Below, piece by piece: positions 50,654 to 60,379 of a stretch of 64,000 bases of DNA. The position numbers were made by a program, and so were the translations under genes. Each line of letters begins with the position of its first letter. Within the stretch, counting starts at the first letter, position 1. The notes under the pieces are model-generated. The model was not told the DNA's origin. It saw nothing but the letters and a program-made list of their open reading frames with translations, and did not search any database. Origin of the DNA: Pollutimonas sp963712655 (GTDB lineage Bacteria; Pseudomonadota; Gammaproteobacteria; Burkholderiales; Burkholderiaceae_B); assembly GCA_963712655.1 (NCBI GenBank), contig CAVQIT010000002.1, positions 62,001-126,000 of the forward strand, given 5' to 3'.

Positions 50654-51670
50654 ATGATGGATCACAATACAAAACGATATGCCGGAGCATGGCGGATGAA
50701 GTGTGTGCTGACCACGATTGCAGCAGTAATCGGCGTTTTTGGAATGGTCGGTGGCACGTCCGCAAAAGCCGCTGATTTTGACGGACCGATCACCTTGGTT
50801 ATCCCGTTTTCACCAGGCGGATCAACCGATATCATTGGGCGGCTGTTGGCGGATCGCTTGTCCACCGCCGTCAATCAGCCCGTTGTGGTCGAGAATCGCG
50901 CGGGCGCGGGCGGCAATATTGGCGCTTCTTTGGTGGCAAAAGCCAAGCCGAATGGCCGCACCCTGCTGTTCGGCACGACAGGCATCCTCTCCATGAACGA
51001 ATATCTGTACTCCAAACCGGGCTACAAGATGTTCCAGGATTTGGTGCCCGTGGTCTATACGGCGTCGATCAGCAATGTCTTGGTCATCAATCCCAAGATG
51101 TCGGCCGGTAATGCCGCCGAGCTGCTCAAGCTGCTGAAGGATAACCCCGGCGAGTACACCTTTGCTTCTTCGGGCGTGGGCAGTTCGACTCATATGTCGG
51201 GGGAGCTCTTCAAGAGCATGGCGCAAGTCGATATGATGCACGTACCCTACAAAGGTAGTGGCCAGGCGCTGGTGGATTTGGTGGGCGGACAGGTCAACAT
51301 GATCTTCGACAATGCGCCGTCGGCCTTGCCGATGATTCAGTCCGGCCAGGTAAAGGCGATTGCCGTTACCGGTACCAAGCGCCTGGCGGCTTTGCCTGAT
51401 TTGCCGACCATTGAAGAATCGATGGTGCCAGGCTATGAGTCTCTTTCGTGGACTGGCGTGGTGGCGCCCGGCGGTACGCCGCAGCCCATCATCGATCGTT
51501 TGAATAAAGAGTTCAATCTTATTCTTGCAGATGCCGACGTACGCAAGAAACTGGACGAACTTGGCGCGCAGCCCACGGGAGGCACGCCTCAGGACTTCAC
51601 TTCGCATATCGAACGTGAGCGGGCGAAGTGGGGCAAAGTGATACGCGATGCAAAGATGCCCGTGCTGTAA
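50654..51670 (+). CDS. Bug/TctC family periplasmic solute-binding protein 1
   Basis: A 338-residue exported binding protein; ATG 50654 is preceded by GAGGAGG. Signal peptide MKCVLTTIAAVIGVFGMVGGTSAKA then ADFDGPITLVIPFSPGGSTDIIGRLLAD, the first Bug ligand loop. Further signatures: VVVENRAGAGGNIGASLVAKAKPNGRTLL, HVPYKGSGQALVDLVGGQVNMIFDN and PDLPTIEESMVPGYESLSW. Bug proteins bind carboxylates or amides and serve TctAB transporters or sensing. No tctAB is adjacent. It converges with lysR and probably supplies substrate to the aldolase/dehydrogenase genes. Confidence 0.94.
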   Translation: MMDHNTKRYAGAWRMKCVLTTIAAVIGVFGMVGGTSAKAADFDGPITLVIPFSPGGSTDIIGRLLADRLSTAVNQPVVVENRAGAGGNIGASLVAKAKPNGRTLLFGTTGILSMNEYLYSKPGYKMFQDLVPVVYTASISNVLVINPKMSAGNAAELLKLLKDNPGEYTFASSGVGSSTHMSGELFKSMAQVDMMHVPYKGSGQALVDLVGGQVNMIFDNAPSALPMIQSGQVKAIAVTGTKRLAALPDLPTIEESMVPGYESLSWTGVVAPGGTPQPIIDRLNKEFNLILADADVRKKLDELGAQPTGGTPQDFTSHIERERAKWGKVIRDAKMPVL

Positions 51671-51717
51671 GCGGGCAGGCCCCTGGGCTATGGCATCGGG
51701 GGCCGCGGATATCCGGT

Positions 51718-52653
51718 TTAGAGATCCAGTATGCGCACTGAGGGCGGAACCGGCGTGTCCCGAAGTGTGGCGCGCATGGCGTCGAGCAGCAGTTCCGAGC
51801 TGGGTGACAACGAGCGCAGCTTGCGGGTCACCAAATAGACTTGACGCGTCAAGGTGGGAGCAATCAGCTCCCTGAATACAAGGTCGCGATCTTCCACGCG
51901 GCCTGCCGCCAATGCGGGCAGAATCGAATATCCCCCATCTACACGCAGCAGCGCGCAGAGCGATGATGTATTGGATACTTCGTGGCGGGTGCCTTTTGCA
52001 AGTTCCGGCCGGGCCGCATGGACACGCAGGAATGCGCCAATGCCCGTGTCGTCCGTGAAGGCGACGAAATCCGTCGTGTCCAGTTCTTGCCAGCGCAGCG
52101 GTCGCTTGCCTCGCGCATAGCGATGCTCGCTGTTGCATAGAACGCCGAAACGGTCTTCGAAGATGGGCGTGTACACCAGTTCCGCCAGTTGTTTGTGCGG
52201 GCTGGCGAAGGCGAAATCGATATCGCCATTGATGACCATGCGTTCTATTTGCCGGGAGGCTTCATCGTGCAGGGAAACGGTGATATTGGGGAAGGCTTGC
52301 TTGAGGCGCGATATGGCTTTGGCCAGAAAGTAATGCGTGACTGAAGCCGCAGCCGCAATCCTTACATGTCCCCGATGACCATGGGCCAGGGATTCCAGGT
52401 CGGCGACAGCGCCTTCGAACTGATTGAGAATGCGTTCAGCCTGTTCCTTGAATCCGGCCGCCACGGACGTTAGCGCAACGCTGCGTGTGCTGCGGTCGAA
52501 CAGTTTGAATCCAATGGCGTCCTCGAACTGCTGAATGGTAGCCGTGAGCGCCGATTGGGTCAGGAACAGTTCAGCCGCCGCGAGTGTGAACGAGCCGGTG
52601 TTGGCAACAGCGACAAAAGCGCGAAAGTGACGCAGTGAAATGTTTCTGTTCAT
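51718..52653 (-). CDS. LysR family transcriptional regulator
   Basis: A 311-residue activator with the N-terminal winged helix (ISLRHFRAFVAVANTGSFTLAAAELFLTQSALTATIQQFEDAIGFKLF, residues 4-51) and a periplasmic-binding-protein-like effector domain. Divergent from the class II aldolase operon; the 144-base gap carries a LysR-type dyad at 52676-52694. It likely activates the aldolase-dehydrogenase-aminotransferase genes in response to a pathway acid. Confidence 0.94.
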   Translation of the reverse strand: MNRNISLRHFRAFVAVANTGSFTLAAAELFLTQSALTATIQQFEDAIGFKLFDRSTRSVALTSVAAGFKEQAERILNQFEGAVADLESLAHGHRGHVRIAAAASVTHYFLAKAISRLKQAFPNITVSLHDEASRQIERMVINGDIDFAFASPHKQLAELVYTPIFEDRFGVLCNSEHRYARGKRPLRWQELDTTDFVAFTDDTGIGAFLRVHAARPELAKGTRHEVSNTSSLCALLRVDGGYSILPALAAGRVEDRDLVFRELIAPTLTRQVYLVTRKLRSLSPSSELLLDAMRATLRDTPVPPSVRILDL

Positions 52654-52675
52654 CTCTTCGTGGGCTTCTTTATTT

Positions 52676-52694
52676 ATTATTTAAATTGAATAAT
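52676..52694. promoter_or_regulatory. LysR-type operator (T-N11-A)
   Basis: ATTATT-TAAATTG-AATAAT: six-base arms around seven bases, 23 bases from the lysR start and 104 bases from the aldolase start, the usual position of a LysR recognition site. Confidence 0.55.
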
Positions 52695-52797
52695 AGATAA
52701 ATATATATCATTTGTCATGAAAATGCACCACACCTAGAATGAAGTCTCTGGAGCCCGAGCGCAAGCGGCCGGGCGGTTCATTGAGGAGTTTGGAAAG

Positions 52798-53586
52798 ATG
52801 GAAAGATCGGGCATATTGCGAATCCAGTCCATGCGCGACCAGTGCTCGGCGCAAGAGTGGCAGGCTCGAGTTGACCTTGCGGCGTGCTACCGATTGGTGG
52901 AAATGTATGGCATGGCGGACATGGTGGCCAACCACATTTCGAGCCGGGTGCCGGGCGAGGAAGGGGCTTTTTTGATCAATGCCTATGGCATGATGTATGA
53001 AGAGATCACTGCCTCCAGCCTGATCAAGGTCGACCTCGATGGCAATATTCTTGCCAAACCGGATTTCGGCGATCTGGACTATGGCATCAATAAGGCGGGG
53101 TATGTGATTCACAGCGCCGTTCACGCAGCGCGCCCCGAAGTGGCTTGCGTCATTCATACGCATAGTTGGGCCTCGATGGCGGTGTCCGCGCTTGAGTGCG
53201 GGCTGTTGCCCCTGACGCAAACAGCCATGCGTTTCTTGCGCATCGGCTATCACGACTACCAAGGCGTTGTGCTCGACCTCCAGGAACAAGCCTCTATTGT
53301 GCGGGATTTGGGCAAGGGCGAAGCTCTGGTTCTACGCAACCATGGTGCGCTGACCGTTGGCAACACGATTGGAGAAGCGTTCAACTGGATGCACAGGCTG
53401 GAACTGGCCTGCCGTTCGCAGCTCGCGGCCATGGCTGCCAATAGTCCATTGCAACGCGTGCCCGAGGACGTGCTCCAGGAAACGTGGAAAAACTATCAAC
53501 CCGGCACGCGCCGCCCTTACGGTGTCATGGAGTGGCCGGGCCTGCTGCGCAAGCTTGATCGCACAGATCCTTCGTATCGCGAATAA
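52798..53586 (+). CDS. Class II aldolase/adducin family protein
   Basis: A 262-residue zinc enzyme. The metal ligands are seen at His120 and His122 (CVIHTHSWASM) and in LRNHGALTVGN near residue 192; the acid/base Glu is in the segment GMMYEEITASSL. YGMADMVANHISSRVPG is the phosphate/carboxylate-binding N-terminus. Family members cleave or epimerise hydroxy-acid phosphates or catalyse decarboxylations. GAGGAG precedes the ATG. First gene of a LysR-controlled operon with a hydroxyacid dehydrogenase; substrate unknown. Confidence 0.92.
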   Translation: MERSGILRIQSMRDQCSAQEWQARVDLAACYRLVEMYGMADMVANHISSRVPGEEGAFLINAYGMMYEEITASSLIKVDLDGNILAKPDFGDLDYGINKAGYVIHSAVHAARPEVACVIHTHSWASMAVSALECGLLPLTQTAMRFLRIGYHDYQGVVLDLQEQASIVRDLGKGEALVLRNHGALTVGNTIGEAFNWMHRLELACRSQLAAMAANSPLQRVPEDVLQETWKNYQPGTRRPYGVMEWPGLLRKLDRTDPSYRE

Positions 53587-53655
53587 GCGGCGTTATCAAT
53601 CGATGCGTTTCACGGCTGCCGCCGGCAGCCGGATGGACTCACTTTGCCTTTTCAT

Positions 53656-54630
53656 ATGTCACCTACCCGCCCATTTCGTATTTTGCTCTCTCAAGAGACC
53701 TTCGCCCGCATTGGCGACGCTATGGCGCGCGCGCTCGACGGCCGGCAATTCGAGCCCGTCTTCGCCGCCGCACGCATTCACGATGCGCCCGCCGATGTCG
53801 ACGCGGCCTTCATTTCACGAGACGTGACCGGCTTGTCGACGAAACACGTCGTTCAGGAGCCGTTGCAGGCCTTTTATGAAACGCTGCGTCAATCGCCCCG
53901 GCTGAAGTGGGTCCATGCCCATTCCGCCGGTGCGGATCGGCCGATATTTCCCGAACTGATGGCGCGCGGTGTACGCGTCACGATGTCTCCGGGAGCCAAT
54001 GCGGAGGTTGTGGTTCAGACGGCGCTGGCGGGGATGCTTTCCCTGGCGCGGCATTTTCCGAAGCTGCTGGCTGCGCAACATGCTCGTCAATGGACACCGA
54101 TGATAGGCGCGGCGCTGCCCGCGGACCTGGCTGGCCAAACAGCGGTGGTCGTGGGCTGGGGGCCGATCGGCCAACGGCTGGGCGCATTCCTGCGGATGTT
54201 GGACATGAACGTAATAGCCCTGCGCCGCAGTTCGGCTTCAGGCGGCGAAGGGGTGGAAACCTATGCGTTCGAAGCCTTGATCGGCCTTGCGCCGCGGGCA
54301 GACTGGCTCATTCTTGCATGCCCCCTTACCGATCGCACGCGGCAGTTGGTCGACCGCCGGACGTTTGCGGCGATCAAGCCCGGTGCGCGCTTGATCAATG
54401 TGGCGCGCGGTGAAGTCGTTGTCGAGGGCGACCTGATCCAGGCGCTGCAGCAGGGAGTGTTGTCCGGAGCGTATCTCGACGTATTCGAGCATGAACCCCT
54501 GCGGAAGGAGTCGCCGCTTTGGGCTCTGGATAACGTCATGATTACACCGCACTCGGCCGGTCATTCGGACGGGAATGTCGGACGTGTGGATCAGATATTC
54601 CTGCACCATTTGCGCGAATGGGCCGCTTAG
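53656..54630 (+). CDS. D-isomer-specific 2-hydroxyacid dehydrogenase
   Basis: A 324-residue NAD(P)-dependent dehydrogenase of the glyoxylate/hydroxypyruvate reductase type. ATG 53656 is used; the frame from 53644 begins with TTG. The Rossmann loop is VVVGWGPIGQRLGAFLRM, RLINVARGEVVVEGDLIQALQ holds the catalytic Arg, YLDVFEHEPL the Glu and MITPHSAGHS the His. It interconverts a 2-oxo and a D-2-hydroxy acid. It follows the aldolase by 69 bases and precedes an aminotransferase by 46, so the three make one pathway block. Confidence 0.93.
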   Translation: MSPTRPFRILLSQETFARIGDAMARALDGRQFEPVFAAARIHDAPADVDAAFISRDVTGLSTKHVVQEPLQAFYETLRQSPRLKWVHAHSAGADRPIFPELMARGVRVTMSPGANAEVVVQTALAGMLSLARHFPKLLAAQHARQWTPMIGAALPADLAGQTAVVVGWGPIGQRLGAFLRMLDMNVIALRRSSASGGEGVETYAFEALIGLAPRADWLILACPLTDRTRQLVDRRTFAAIKPGARLINVARGEVVVEGDLIQALQQGVLSGAYLDVFEHEPLRKESPLWALDNVMITPHSAGHSDGNVGRVDQIFLHHLREWAA

Positions 54631-54676
54631 CCCGTTTGCCGCGTTTCCCGCTGTCTTATCTATTTCGGATCAAATC

Positions 54677-55879
54677 ATGTCCTTTCTTGCTTCGCGGATC
54701 AACCGCATCAAACCTTCACCGAGTTCCATGGCCGGCCAGCGGGCGCGCGAGTTGCGCGCGTCAGGGCGCGATATTGTCGCCCTGACGGCAGGCGAGCCCG
54801 ATTTCGACACTCCCGATAATGTGACCGAGGCTGTCAAGCGGGCCATGGCCGCCTCACGGACAAAATACACCGACGTAGGCGGCACGCCGGAACTCAAGGA
54901 TGCCATTCGAGCGAAATTCCACCGTGAAAACGGCTTATCGTTCAGTACCAGCGAAGTCATTGCCTGCTCAGGCGGCAAGCAAGTGATTTTCAATGCCTTG
55001 CTGAGCACTGTGGAAAAGGGCGATGAGGTGATTATCCCCACGCCGTACTGGGTCTCCTACCCCGACATCGTGCTATTGGCGGGGGGCACCCCTGTCTTTG
55101 TCTCATGTCCTCCTGAAAAACAGTTTAAATTGCAGCCCGCGGATCTGGACAGGTGTATCACTCCGCATACACGCTGGGTCATCCTGAATGCGCCGAACAA
55201 TCCGAGTGGCGCCGTGTATAGCCGTGAAGAGCTGCGCGGTTTGGCCGATGTGCTGTTGCGCCATCCGCATGTGTGGATCATGACGGACGACATGTACGAA
55301 CACATTCTGTTCGATGGCCGCACGTATGCCACCATAGTGCAAGTGGCCCCGGAACTGAAAGACCGCAGCCTGACGATCAATGGTGTGTCAAAGGCCTACG
55401 CGATGACAGGCTGGCGCATAGGCTACGGCGGAGCGCCCGCCGAGCTTATCAAGGCGATGACCAAATTGCAGTCGCAAAGCACCTCCAGTCCAAGCTCGAT
55501 CAGCCAGGCGGCTGCTGTCGAGGCGTTGAACGGCCCGCAAGATTTCTTGGTGGAGCGAACGCAAATATTCCAGTCGCGCCGCGACCGGGTGATGGAGGTC
55601 TTGAATCAGATCGAGGGCATACACTGCCATTCGCCGGAAGGCGCGTTCTATGCGTTTCCCAGTTGCGCCGGCCTCATTGGCAAGCGGACTCCATCGGGCC
55701 AGGTTCTCCGCACGGACGAAGATTTTGTCATGTACTTGCTCGAAGAGGTCAACCTGGCCGTGCTGCACGGCGCGGCATACGGCGTTTCGCCTTTCTTCCG
55801 CCTTTCCTTTGCCAGTTCGATTCCGACATTGGAGGAGGGCTGCGCCCGCTTGAAACAGGCATGCGAGAAGCTGGCCTGA
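54677..55879 (+). CDS. Class I/II aminotransferase (AspC-like)
   Basis: A 400-residue PLP enzyme. ATG 54677 gives MSFLASRINRIKPSPSSMAGQRARELRASGRDIVALTAGEPDFDTPDNV, the standard start of aspartate-type subgroup I-gamma enzymes. The Schiff-base lysine is in NGVSKAYAMTGWRIGY (about residue 237), PNNPSG and the distal Arg in FFRLSFASS bind substrate carboxylates. It probably makes or uses the 2-oxo acid handled by the preceding dehydrogenase. End of the LysR-regulated block. Confidence 0.94.
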   Translation: MSFLASRINRIKPSPSSMAGQRARELRASGRDIVALTAGEPDFDTPDNVTEAVKRAMAASRTKYTDVGGTPELKDAIRAKFHRENGLSFSTSEVIACSGGKQVIFNALLSTVEKGDEVIIPTPYWVSYPDIVLLAGGTPVFVSCPPEKQFKLQPADLDRCITPHTRWVILNAPNNPSGAVYSREELRGLADVLLRHPHVWIMTDDMYEHILFDGRTYATIVQVAPELKDRSLTINGVSKAYAMTGWRIGYGGAPAELIKAMTKLQSQSTSSPSSISQAAAVEALNGPQDFLVERTQIFQSRRDRVMEVLNQIEGIHCHSPEGAFYAFPSCAGLIGKRTPSGQVLRTDEDFVMYLLEEVNLAVLHGAAYGVSPFFRLSFASSIPTLEEGCARLKQACEKLA

Positions 55880-56042
55880 TCGTATTCCATCCCGGGCCGC
55901 TCGGCACTGGGTCGTTGCCGGGGCCGGTGGTCTGGTTCATTGCGCCCCCCGGCATCGCGGCCGGAACTCAAACTTGAGCATCAGGGCATGGGCATTAGAC
56001 AAACATGTATAAAATCGGTGCCGGCCACAACGCAACTGTCGC

Positions 56043-56921
56043 TCACGCCGGCCGGGTTGCGTAGCGTTCGGCCAGTTGCCTGTAATGATCTCCATTGACC
56101 ATTTTTTGTCTTTCCTTGAACATGACCAGCCTGGATTCGAAGCCTTCTATCGAACCGTGCTCATGCAGATGCAGCATGACCTCCTGCATGGCCAGCATTG
56201 ACGCCTGCAGCGCGGCGTTGGCGTAAAGTACAGCCGCATAACCCATTGCCCCCAGTTCGTCTCGATGCAGCAAGGGCGTTTTGCCGCCGATGACCATATT
56301 GCAGACATGAATCCCTGGCACTTCGCGCGGAATCGCCGTCAGTTCTTCGAGCGACAGTGGAGCTTCGATGAACAGGAAGTCGGCGCCTGCCTGCTGGTAT
56401 GCCAGGGCGCGGTCCATGGCGCTTTGCAGGCCTTCGGCCGCACGGGAATCTGTACGGGCCAGGATCATCATGTCCTGGTCTACCCGGGCGTCCGCGGCAG
56501 CCTTGATTTTCTGCACCATCTCGTCGCAGGATATGACTTCCTGGTTATCGAAATGCCCGCAGCGTTTGGGAAAGGTTTGATCTTCCAGCATGATCGCATT
56601 CGCGCCGGCGCGCTCCAGCATGCGCACCGTATGTCCAACATTGATGGCGTTGCCGAAGCCGGTGTCGCCGTCGACCACCATGGGAATGTTGACGCAATCG
56701 CGGATGGCGCTGACGTGCCCCGCCAGTTCGGTCAGTGTCACCAGGCCGATATCGGGCACGCCAAGATAGGTATTGGCGACGGCGGCTCCGCTTACTATGA
56801 AAACTTGGTGGCCGGTCGATTCGATCACGCGCGCGGTGAGCGCGTTGCCGGCGCCAGGCATCAGCAGGCCGGCTCCCGGCACCAGCGCGTTGCGCAACGC
56901 GCGATTCAATGAAACTGTCAT
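56043..56921 (-). CDS. Isocitrate lyase/PEP mutase superfamily lyase
   Basis: A 292-residue (beta/alpha)8 enzyme. MVVDGDTGFGN (Asp84/Asp86) binds Mg2+ and substrate, and QTFPKRCGH contains the lyase motif K-[KR]-C-G-H with the catalytic Cys121, which separates lyases from PEP mutases and decarboxylases of the same fold. Size and motifs fit 2-methylisocitrate lyase (PrpB) or dimethylmalate/methylcitramalate-type lyases; exact substrate is open. It is the last gene of the acn-gntR-lyase operon, so it most likely cleaves the product of the aconitase. Confidence 0.9.
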   Translation of the reverse strand: MTVSLNRALRNALVPGAGLLMPGAGNALTARVIESTGHQVFIVSGAAVANTYLGVPDIGLVTLTELAGHVSAIRDCVNIPMVVDGDTGFGNAINVGHTVRMLERAGANAIMLEDQTFPKRCGHFDNQEVISCDEMVQKIKAAADARVDQDMMILARTDSRAAEGLQSAMDRALAYQQAGADFLFIEAPLSLEELTAIPREVPGIHVCNMVIGGKTPLLHRDELGAMGYAAVLYANAALQASMLAMQEVMLHLHEHGSIEGFESRLVMFKERQKMVNGDHYRQLAERYATRPA

Positions 56922-56958
56922 GTCGTATCCTTTGGATTTTGTTCAGGCTGCGCGAGCC

Positions 56959-57639
56959 TCAGGTTTGCGTCACGCTCGAGAGTGCCGACAAGGCGTGTTC
57001 GATGTGGGCGCGCATTATCTTTTCCGCCGCCGCGCCATCTCGCCGGCAAAGCGCGGCAACGATCTCGTCGTGCTCGGCCAATGCCTGTTTTTCGCGGCCG
57101 GCTGCTTTCACGGATTTGAACCGGTGCAGCCGGAGCAGGGAATACGTGTCTCCGCACAACGCATCGATCAGCCTGGCGTTGCGGCTGCCGTGCGCGATGC
57201 TGGAATGAATATCCCAGCGCGACGGCTGCCGGTAATAGCGCGTGCCATTGCGTAATTCTTCAGGGTCGGTGCGGCGCGACAGGTGGCGCAGGTCGTCGAG
57301 CTCTTCGTCGGTCATGCGCTGTGCGGCAAGCCGGCACGCCAGGCCTTCCATGACTGAGCGTATCTGGTAGATTTCGACCACGTCTTCGAACGACAACTCT
57401 ACTACGCTGACGCCGGCGTACGGAATGCGCTGCAATAGCTTGCGGCCTTCGAGCCGATTGATGGCTTCTCGAAGCGGACCGCGGCCGATGTCGTATTTGG
57501 CGCAGAGTTCGGCCTCCGTTAACCGCATTCCCGGCGCCAGTTCGCCGTTCATGATGGCCGCGTCCAGAATGGCCGTGGCTTGGTCTCCCAGCGGCGCTTT
57601 AGCCGTTGCGATCGGGGGTCCGGATTCAATTTTGCTCAT
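56959..57639 (-). CDS. GntR family regulator (FadR/FCD type)
   Basis: A 226-residue regulator. ATG 57639 overlaps the aconitase stop as ATGA, which fixes the start; the open frame beyond lies inside acn. Winged helix at about 20-75: ILDAAIMNGELAPGMRLTEAELCAKYDIGRGPLREAINRLEGRKLL. The C-terminal FCD domain (EIYQIRSVMEGLACRLAA ... HSSIAHGSRNARLIDALC ... EHDEIVAALCRRDGAAAEKIMRAHIEH) has His/Asp residues that bind a metal and organic acid. Two TTGTTAACAA-like palindromes upstream of the operon are its probable operators. Confidence 0.93.
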   Translation of the reverse strand: MSKIESGPPIATAKAPLGDQATAILDAAIMNGELAPGMRLTEAELCAKYDIGRGPLREAINRLEGRKLLQRIPYAGVSVVELSFEDVVEIYQIRSVMEGLACRLAAQRMTDEELDDLRHLSRRTDPEELRNGTRYYRQPSRWDIHSSIAHGSRNARLIDALCGDTYSLLRLHRFKSVKAAGREKQALAEHDEIVAALCRRDGAAAEKIMRAHIEHALSALSSVTQT

Positions 57640-60296
57640 GCGGGGACTCCGTCTTTTGCAATCAGTTCGTTTCCAACAAAGGGCAAGATGCCGCCGGCAT
57701 CGATCCACCGCATCTCGCGCGGCGTGTCGACACGCAGCAATAGATCGAGCTCGAATGCGGAGCCGTCCTGCCGCTTGAAACGGCAAGCCAGCGTCATGCG
57801 CGGCGTCAGGGGCCCTTCCATGCCGAGAATAGTAAGCTGTTCGCTGCCCGTCAACTTGCAGGATAGGCGAGTCGTGCCGGCGGGAAATTCAAGAGGCAGC
57901 ACTCCCAGCCCGACCAGGTTGGAACGGTGGATGCGCTCGAAACTTTCGGCGATGACTGCGCGCACACCTATCAGCGCCGTGCCTTTGGCCGCCGTGTCGC
58001 GCGATGACCCCGCACCGTAATTTTTTCCGGCGATAACGACCAGAGGCACGTTCTCCGCATCGTAATGCAGCGCGGCGTCGTAAATGGACAGCATGTCGCC
58101 GTTGGGAAAGTGGCGAGTGAAGCCGCCTTCCACGCCAGGCACGATTTCGTTTCGCAATTGCAGGTTGGAGAAGGCCGTTCGGGCCACCACGTCGGGATTT
58201 GCGCGCCGGGAAAGCAGCAGGTTGAATTCGTTCTCGTTGACACCGCGCGTCAACAGATAGCGGCCCACATCGCCGTCGCGTGGAATGGCACCGACCGGGC
58301 TGATGTGATCCGTCGTGACGTTATCGCCCAGCATGGCAATGATGCGCGCATCGGCGATTGCCGCGGGCCTGGCAGCCGTCCCCATTCGGTCGCTATAAGG
58401 AGCGGGGCGGATATAGGTGCTGTCGGGATTCCAGGAAAATGTACCGGTGCCCGTTACCTTCATGCTGTTCCAGGTCGAGTCTCCATCAAGGATGTGCTTA
58501 TACCCCTTGGTATAAAGGTCGGGTACCACTACTGAGCGGATCGTGTCGGCGATTTCTTGGTCCGTGGGCCAGATGTCGGACAGAAAAACGGCTTGCCCTT
58601 GGCCGTCCAGGCCAAGCGGCTCCCGCGTGAGGTCTTTGAGCACGGTGCCCGCCAGCGCATAGGCGATTACCAAGGGTGGGGAAGCCAGGTAATTGGCGCG
58701 TACGAGCGCGTGTATGCGGCTTTCAAAATTCCGGTTCCCCGAGAGGACCGCCGCTACGGCGGGAGCGGAAGTTTCCGCCATTGACTGCATGACTTCGGGT
58801 TTGAGGTCGCCCGAGCCGCCCATGCACGTCATGCAACCGTATCCGGCGACCTGGAAGCCCAGTGCATCCAGCGCCTGGTCGAGGCCCGCCGCCTGCAAGT
58901 ATTCCGATACCCGGCGCGATCCCGGCGAGAGCGATGTCTTGACCCACGGAGGTATAGTCAGGCCGCGTTCGACGGCATTGCGGGCCAGCAGGCCCGCGGC
59001 AATCATCACATTTGGGTTGGACGTGTTGGTGCAACTGGTTATTGCGGCTATTACCACGTCACCGGTTTTGACTTCCGCGGGTGCCTGTTGCGGGGTATGC
59101 GAGGCATTGAAATTTTCCGCAAAATTCTGCGCGACGGCTGCCAGATCGAGCCGGCCTTCGGGCCGCCTGGGGCCGGCCACGCTGGCGCCGATGCAGGACA
59201 GATCGATGTCGACGACGGTCTCGTAGCTGGGTTCAGGGTCTTCGCGCCATAGGCCCTGAAACTTGGCATAGGCTTCTATCAGGTCTACCGCACGGGCGTC
59301 GCGGCCGGTGGCGCGCAGGTAGCCCGCGGTGATCGCATCGACTGGGAAGAAGCCCATTGTCGCGCCATACTCGGGCGCCATATTGGCGATCGTCGCACGG
59401 TCCGGCAATGCCAGGTTCGCCAGACCATCTCCGCAGAATTCGACGAATTTTCCGACGACGTTGGCGCTGCGCAAGCGCTCGGTTACCGTAAGGACGATAT
59501 CGGTTGCCGTAACGCCCGGCTTGACCCGTCCGCGAAGGCGGCAGCCGACTACTTGCGGGATGAGCATGCTGATAGGTTCACCGAGCATGGCGGAGCCTGC
59601 TTCGATGCCGCCCACGCCCCAGCCGAGTACGCCCAGCCCATTGATCATGGGCGTATGGCTGTCCGTGCCGACCAATGAGTCGGGGTAGAGCAGGGCGATG
59701 CCGTCATCGCCCCGCTTTTCGCAGACTACTGTAGCCAGATACTCCAGGTTTATCTGGTGCAGTATTCCATTGCCAGGGGGAATGATCCGTAAATTGCGGA
59801 ATGTGCTTTCCGCCCACTTCAGCACGCTGTAGCGTTCTTTGTTCCTGCGGTATTCCAGCGCGAGATTCTTGGAGAACGCATCTTTAGATCCTGCGTAATC
59901 GGTGGTGATTGCATGATCGACGACGAGGTCGACCGGAATTTGCGGGTTGATCAGTTCCGGCGCCTGGCCAAGCGCCTTTACCCTATCGCGCATGGAAGCC
60001 AGATCAACCAGAAGGGGCAGCCCCGAAGAATCGGGCATCAGAACCCGCGATGGATAGAACGCGATTTCGTGCTCGTTGTAGTCCCCGGCTTTATAGCGCG
60101 CCACCCGTTGCACGTCTTGCTCTGTGACGGTTTCGCCGCCTTGGTGCCGCAGAAGATTTTCAAGGAGTACCCGAATGCTGTAGGGCAACCGGGATAGATC
60201 GCTGTTCAGTCGACCAGCAAGCCGGGGGAGAGAGAAAAGACAATGCTCGGCGCCGCAAAGCTGTACTTTTTGCATGGGCTCGGGATGGTTTTGCAT
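57636..60296 (-). CDS. acnA: Aconitate hydratase (AcnA type)
   Basis: An 886-residue [4Fe-4S] dehydratase from ATG 60296 (a TTG at 60305 is also possible; neither has a clear ribosome site). N-terminal LPYSIRVLLENLLRHQGG and DSLVGTDSHTPMINGLGVLGWGVGG are AcnA signatures. Cluster ligands are the Cys in AITSCTNTSNP and the pair in YGCMTCMGGSGDL; the usual text is GCTTCIGNSG, so this loop is slightly divergent. The swivel domain has YGAGSSRDTAAKG. Its place in an operon with a lyase and GntR, not in a TCA locus, suggests a catabolic role on citrate-like tricarboxylates. Confidence 0.9.
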   Translation of the reverse strand: MQNHPEPMQKVQLCGAEHCLFSLPRLAGRLNSDLSRLPYSIRVLLENLLRHQGGETVTEQDVQRVARYKAGDYNEHEIAFYPSRVLMPDSSGLPLLVDLASMRDRVKALGQAPELINPQIPVDLVVDHAITTDYAGSKDAFSKNLALEYRRNKERYSVLKWAESTFRNLRIIPPGNGILHQINLEYLATVVCEKRGDDGIALLYPDSLVGTDSHTPMINGLGVLGWGVGGIEAGSAMLGEPISMLIPQVVGCRLRGRVKPGVTATDIVLTVTERLRSANVVGKFVEFCGDGLANLALPDRATIANMAPEYGATMGFFPVDAITAGYLRATGRDARAVDLIEAYAKFQGLWREDPEPSYETVVDIDLSCIGASVAGPRRPEGRLDLAAVAQNFAENFNASHTPQQAPAEVKTGDVVIAAITSCTNTSNPNVMIAAGLLARNAVERGLTIPPWVKTSLSPGSRRVSEYLQAAGLDQALDALGFQVAGYGCMTCMGGSGDLKPEVMQSMAETSAPAVAAVLSGNRNFESRIHALVRANYLASPPLVIAYALAGTVLKDLTREPLGLDGQGQAVFLSDIWPTDQEIADTIRSVVVPDLYTKGYKHILDGDSTWNSMKVTGTGTFSWNPDSTYIRPAPYSDRMGTAARPAAIADARIIAMLGDNVTTDHISPVGAIPRDGDVGRYLLTRGVNENEFNLLLSRRANPDVVARTAFSNLQLRNEIVPGVEGGFTRHFPNGDMLSIYDAALHYDAENVPLVVIAGKNYGAGSSRDTAAKGTALIGVRAVIAESFERIHRSNLVGLGVLPLEFPAGTTRLSCKLTGSEQLTILGMEGPLTPRMTLACRFKRQDGSAFELDLLLRVDTPREMRWIDAGGILPFVGNELIAKDGVPA

Positions 60297-60322
60297 AAGT
60301 ATCAAAACATTTCAGTTATAGT

Positions 60323-60334
60323 ATTGTTAACAAT
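60323..60334. promoter_or_regulatory. GntR-type operator, site 1
   Basis: ATTGTTAACAAT, a perfect 12-base palindrome 27 bases upstream of the aconitase start, in an AT-rich divergent promoter region. Matches the TTGTnnACAA type of FCD-domain regulators. Confidence 0.6.
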
Positions 60335-60379
60335 TAAATGATATTTTTTATAATAAAAATAAGCATAAATCCATTATAG

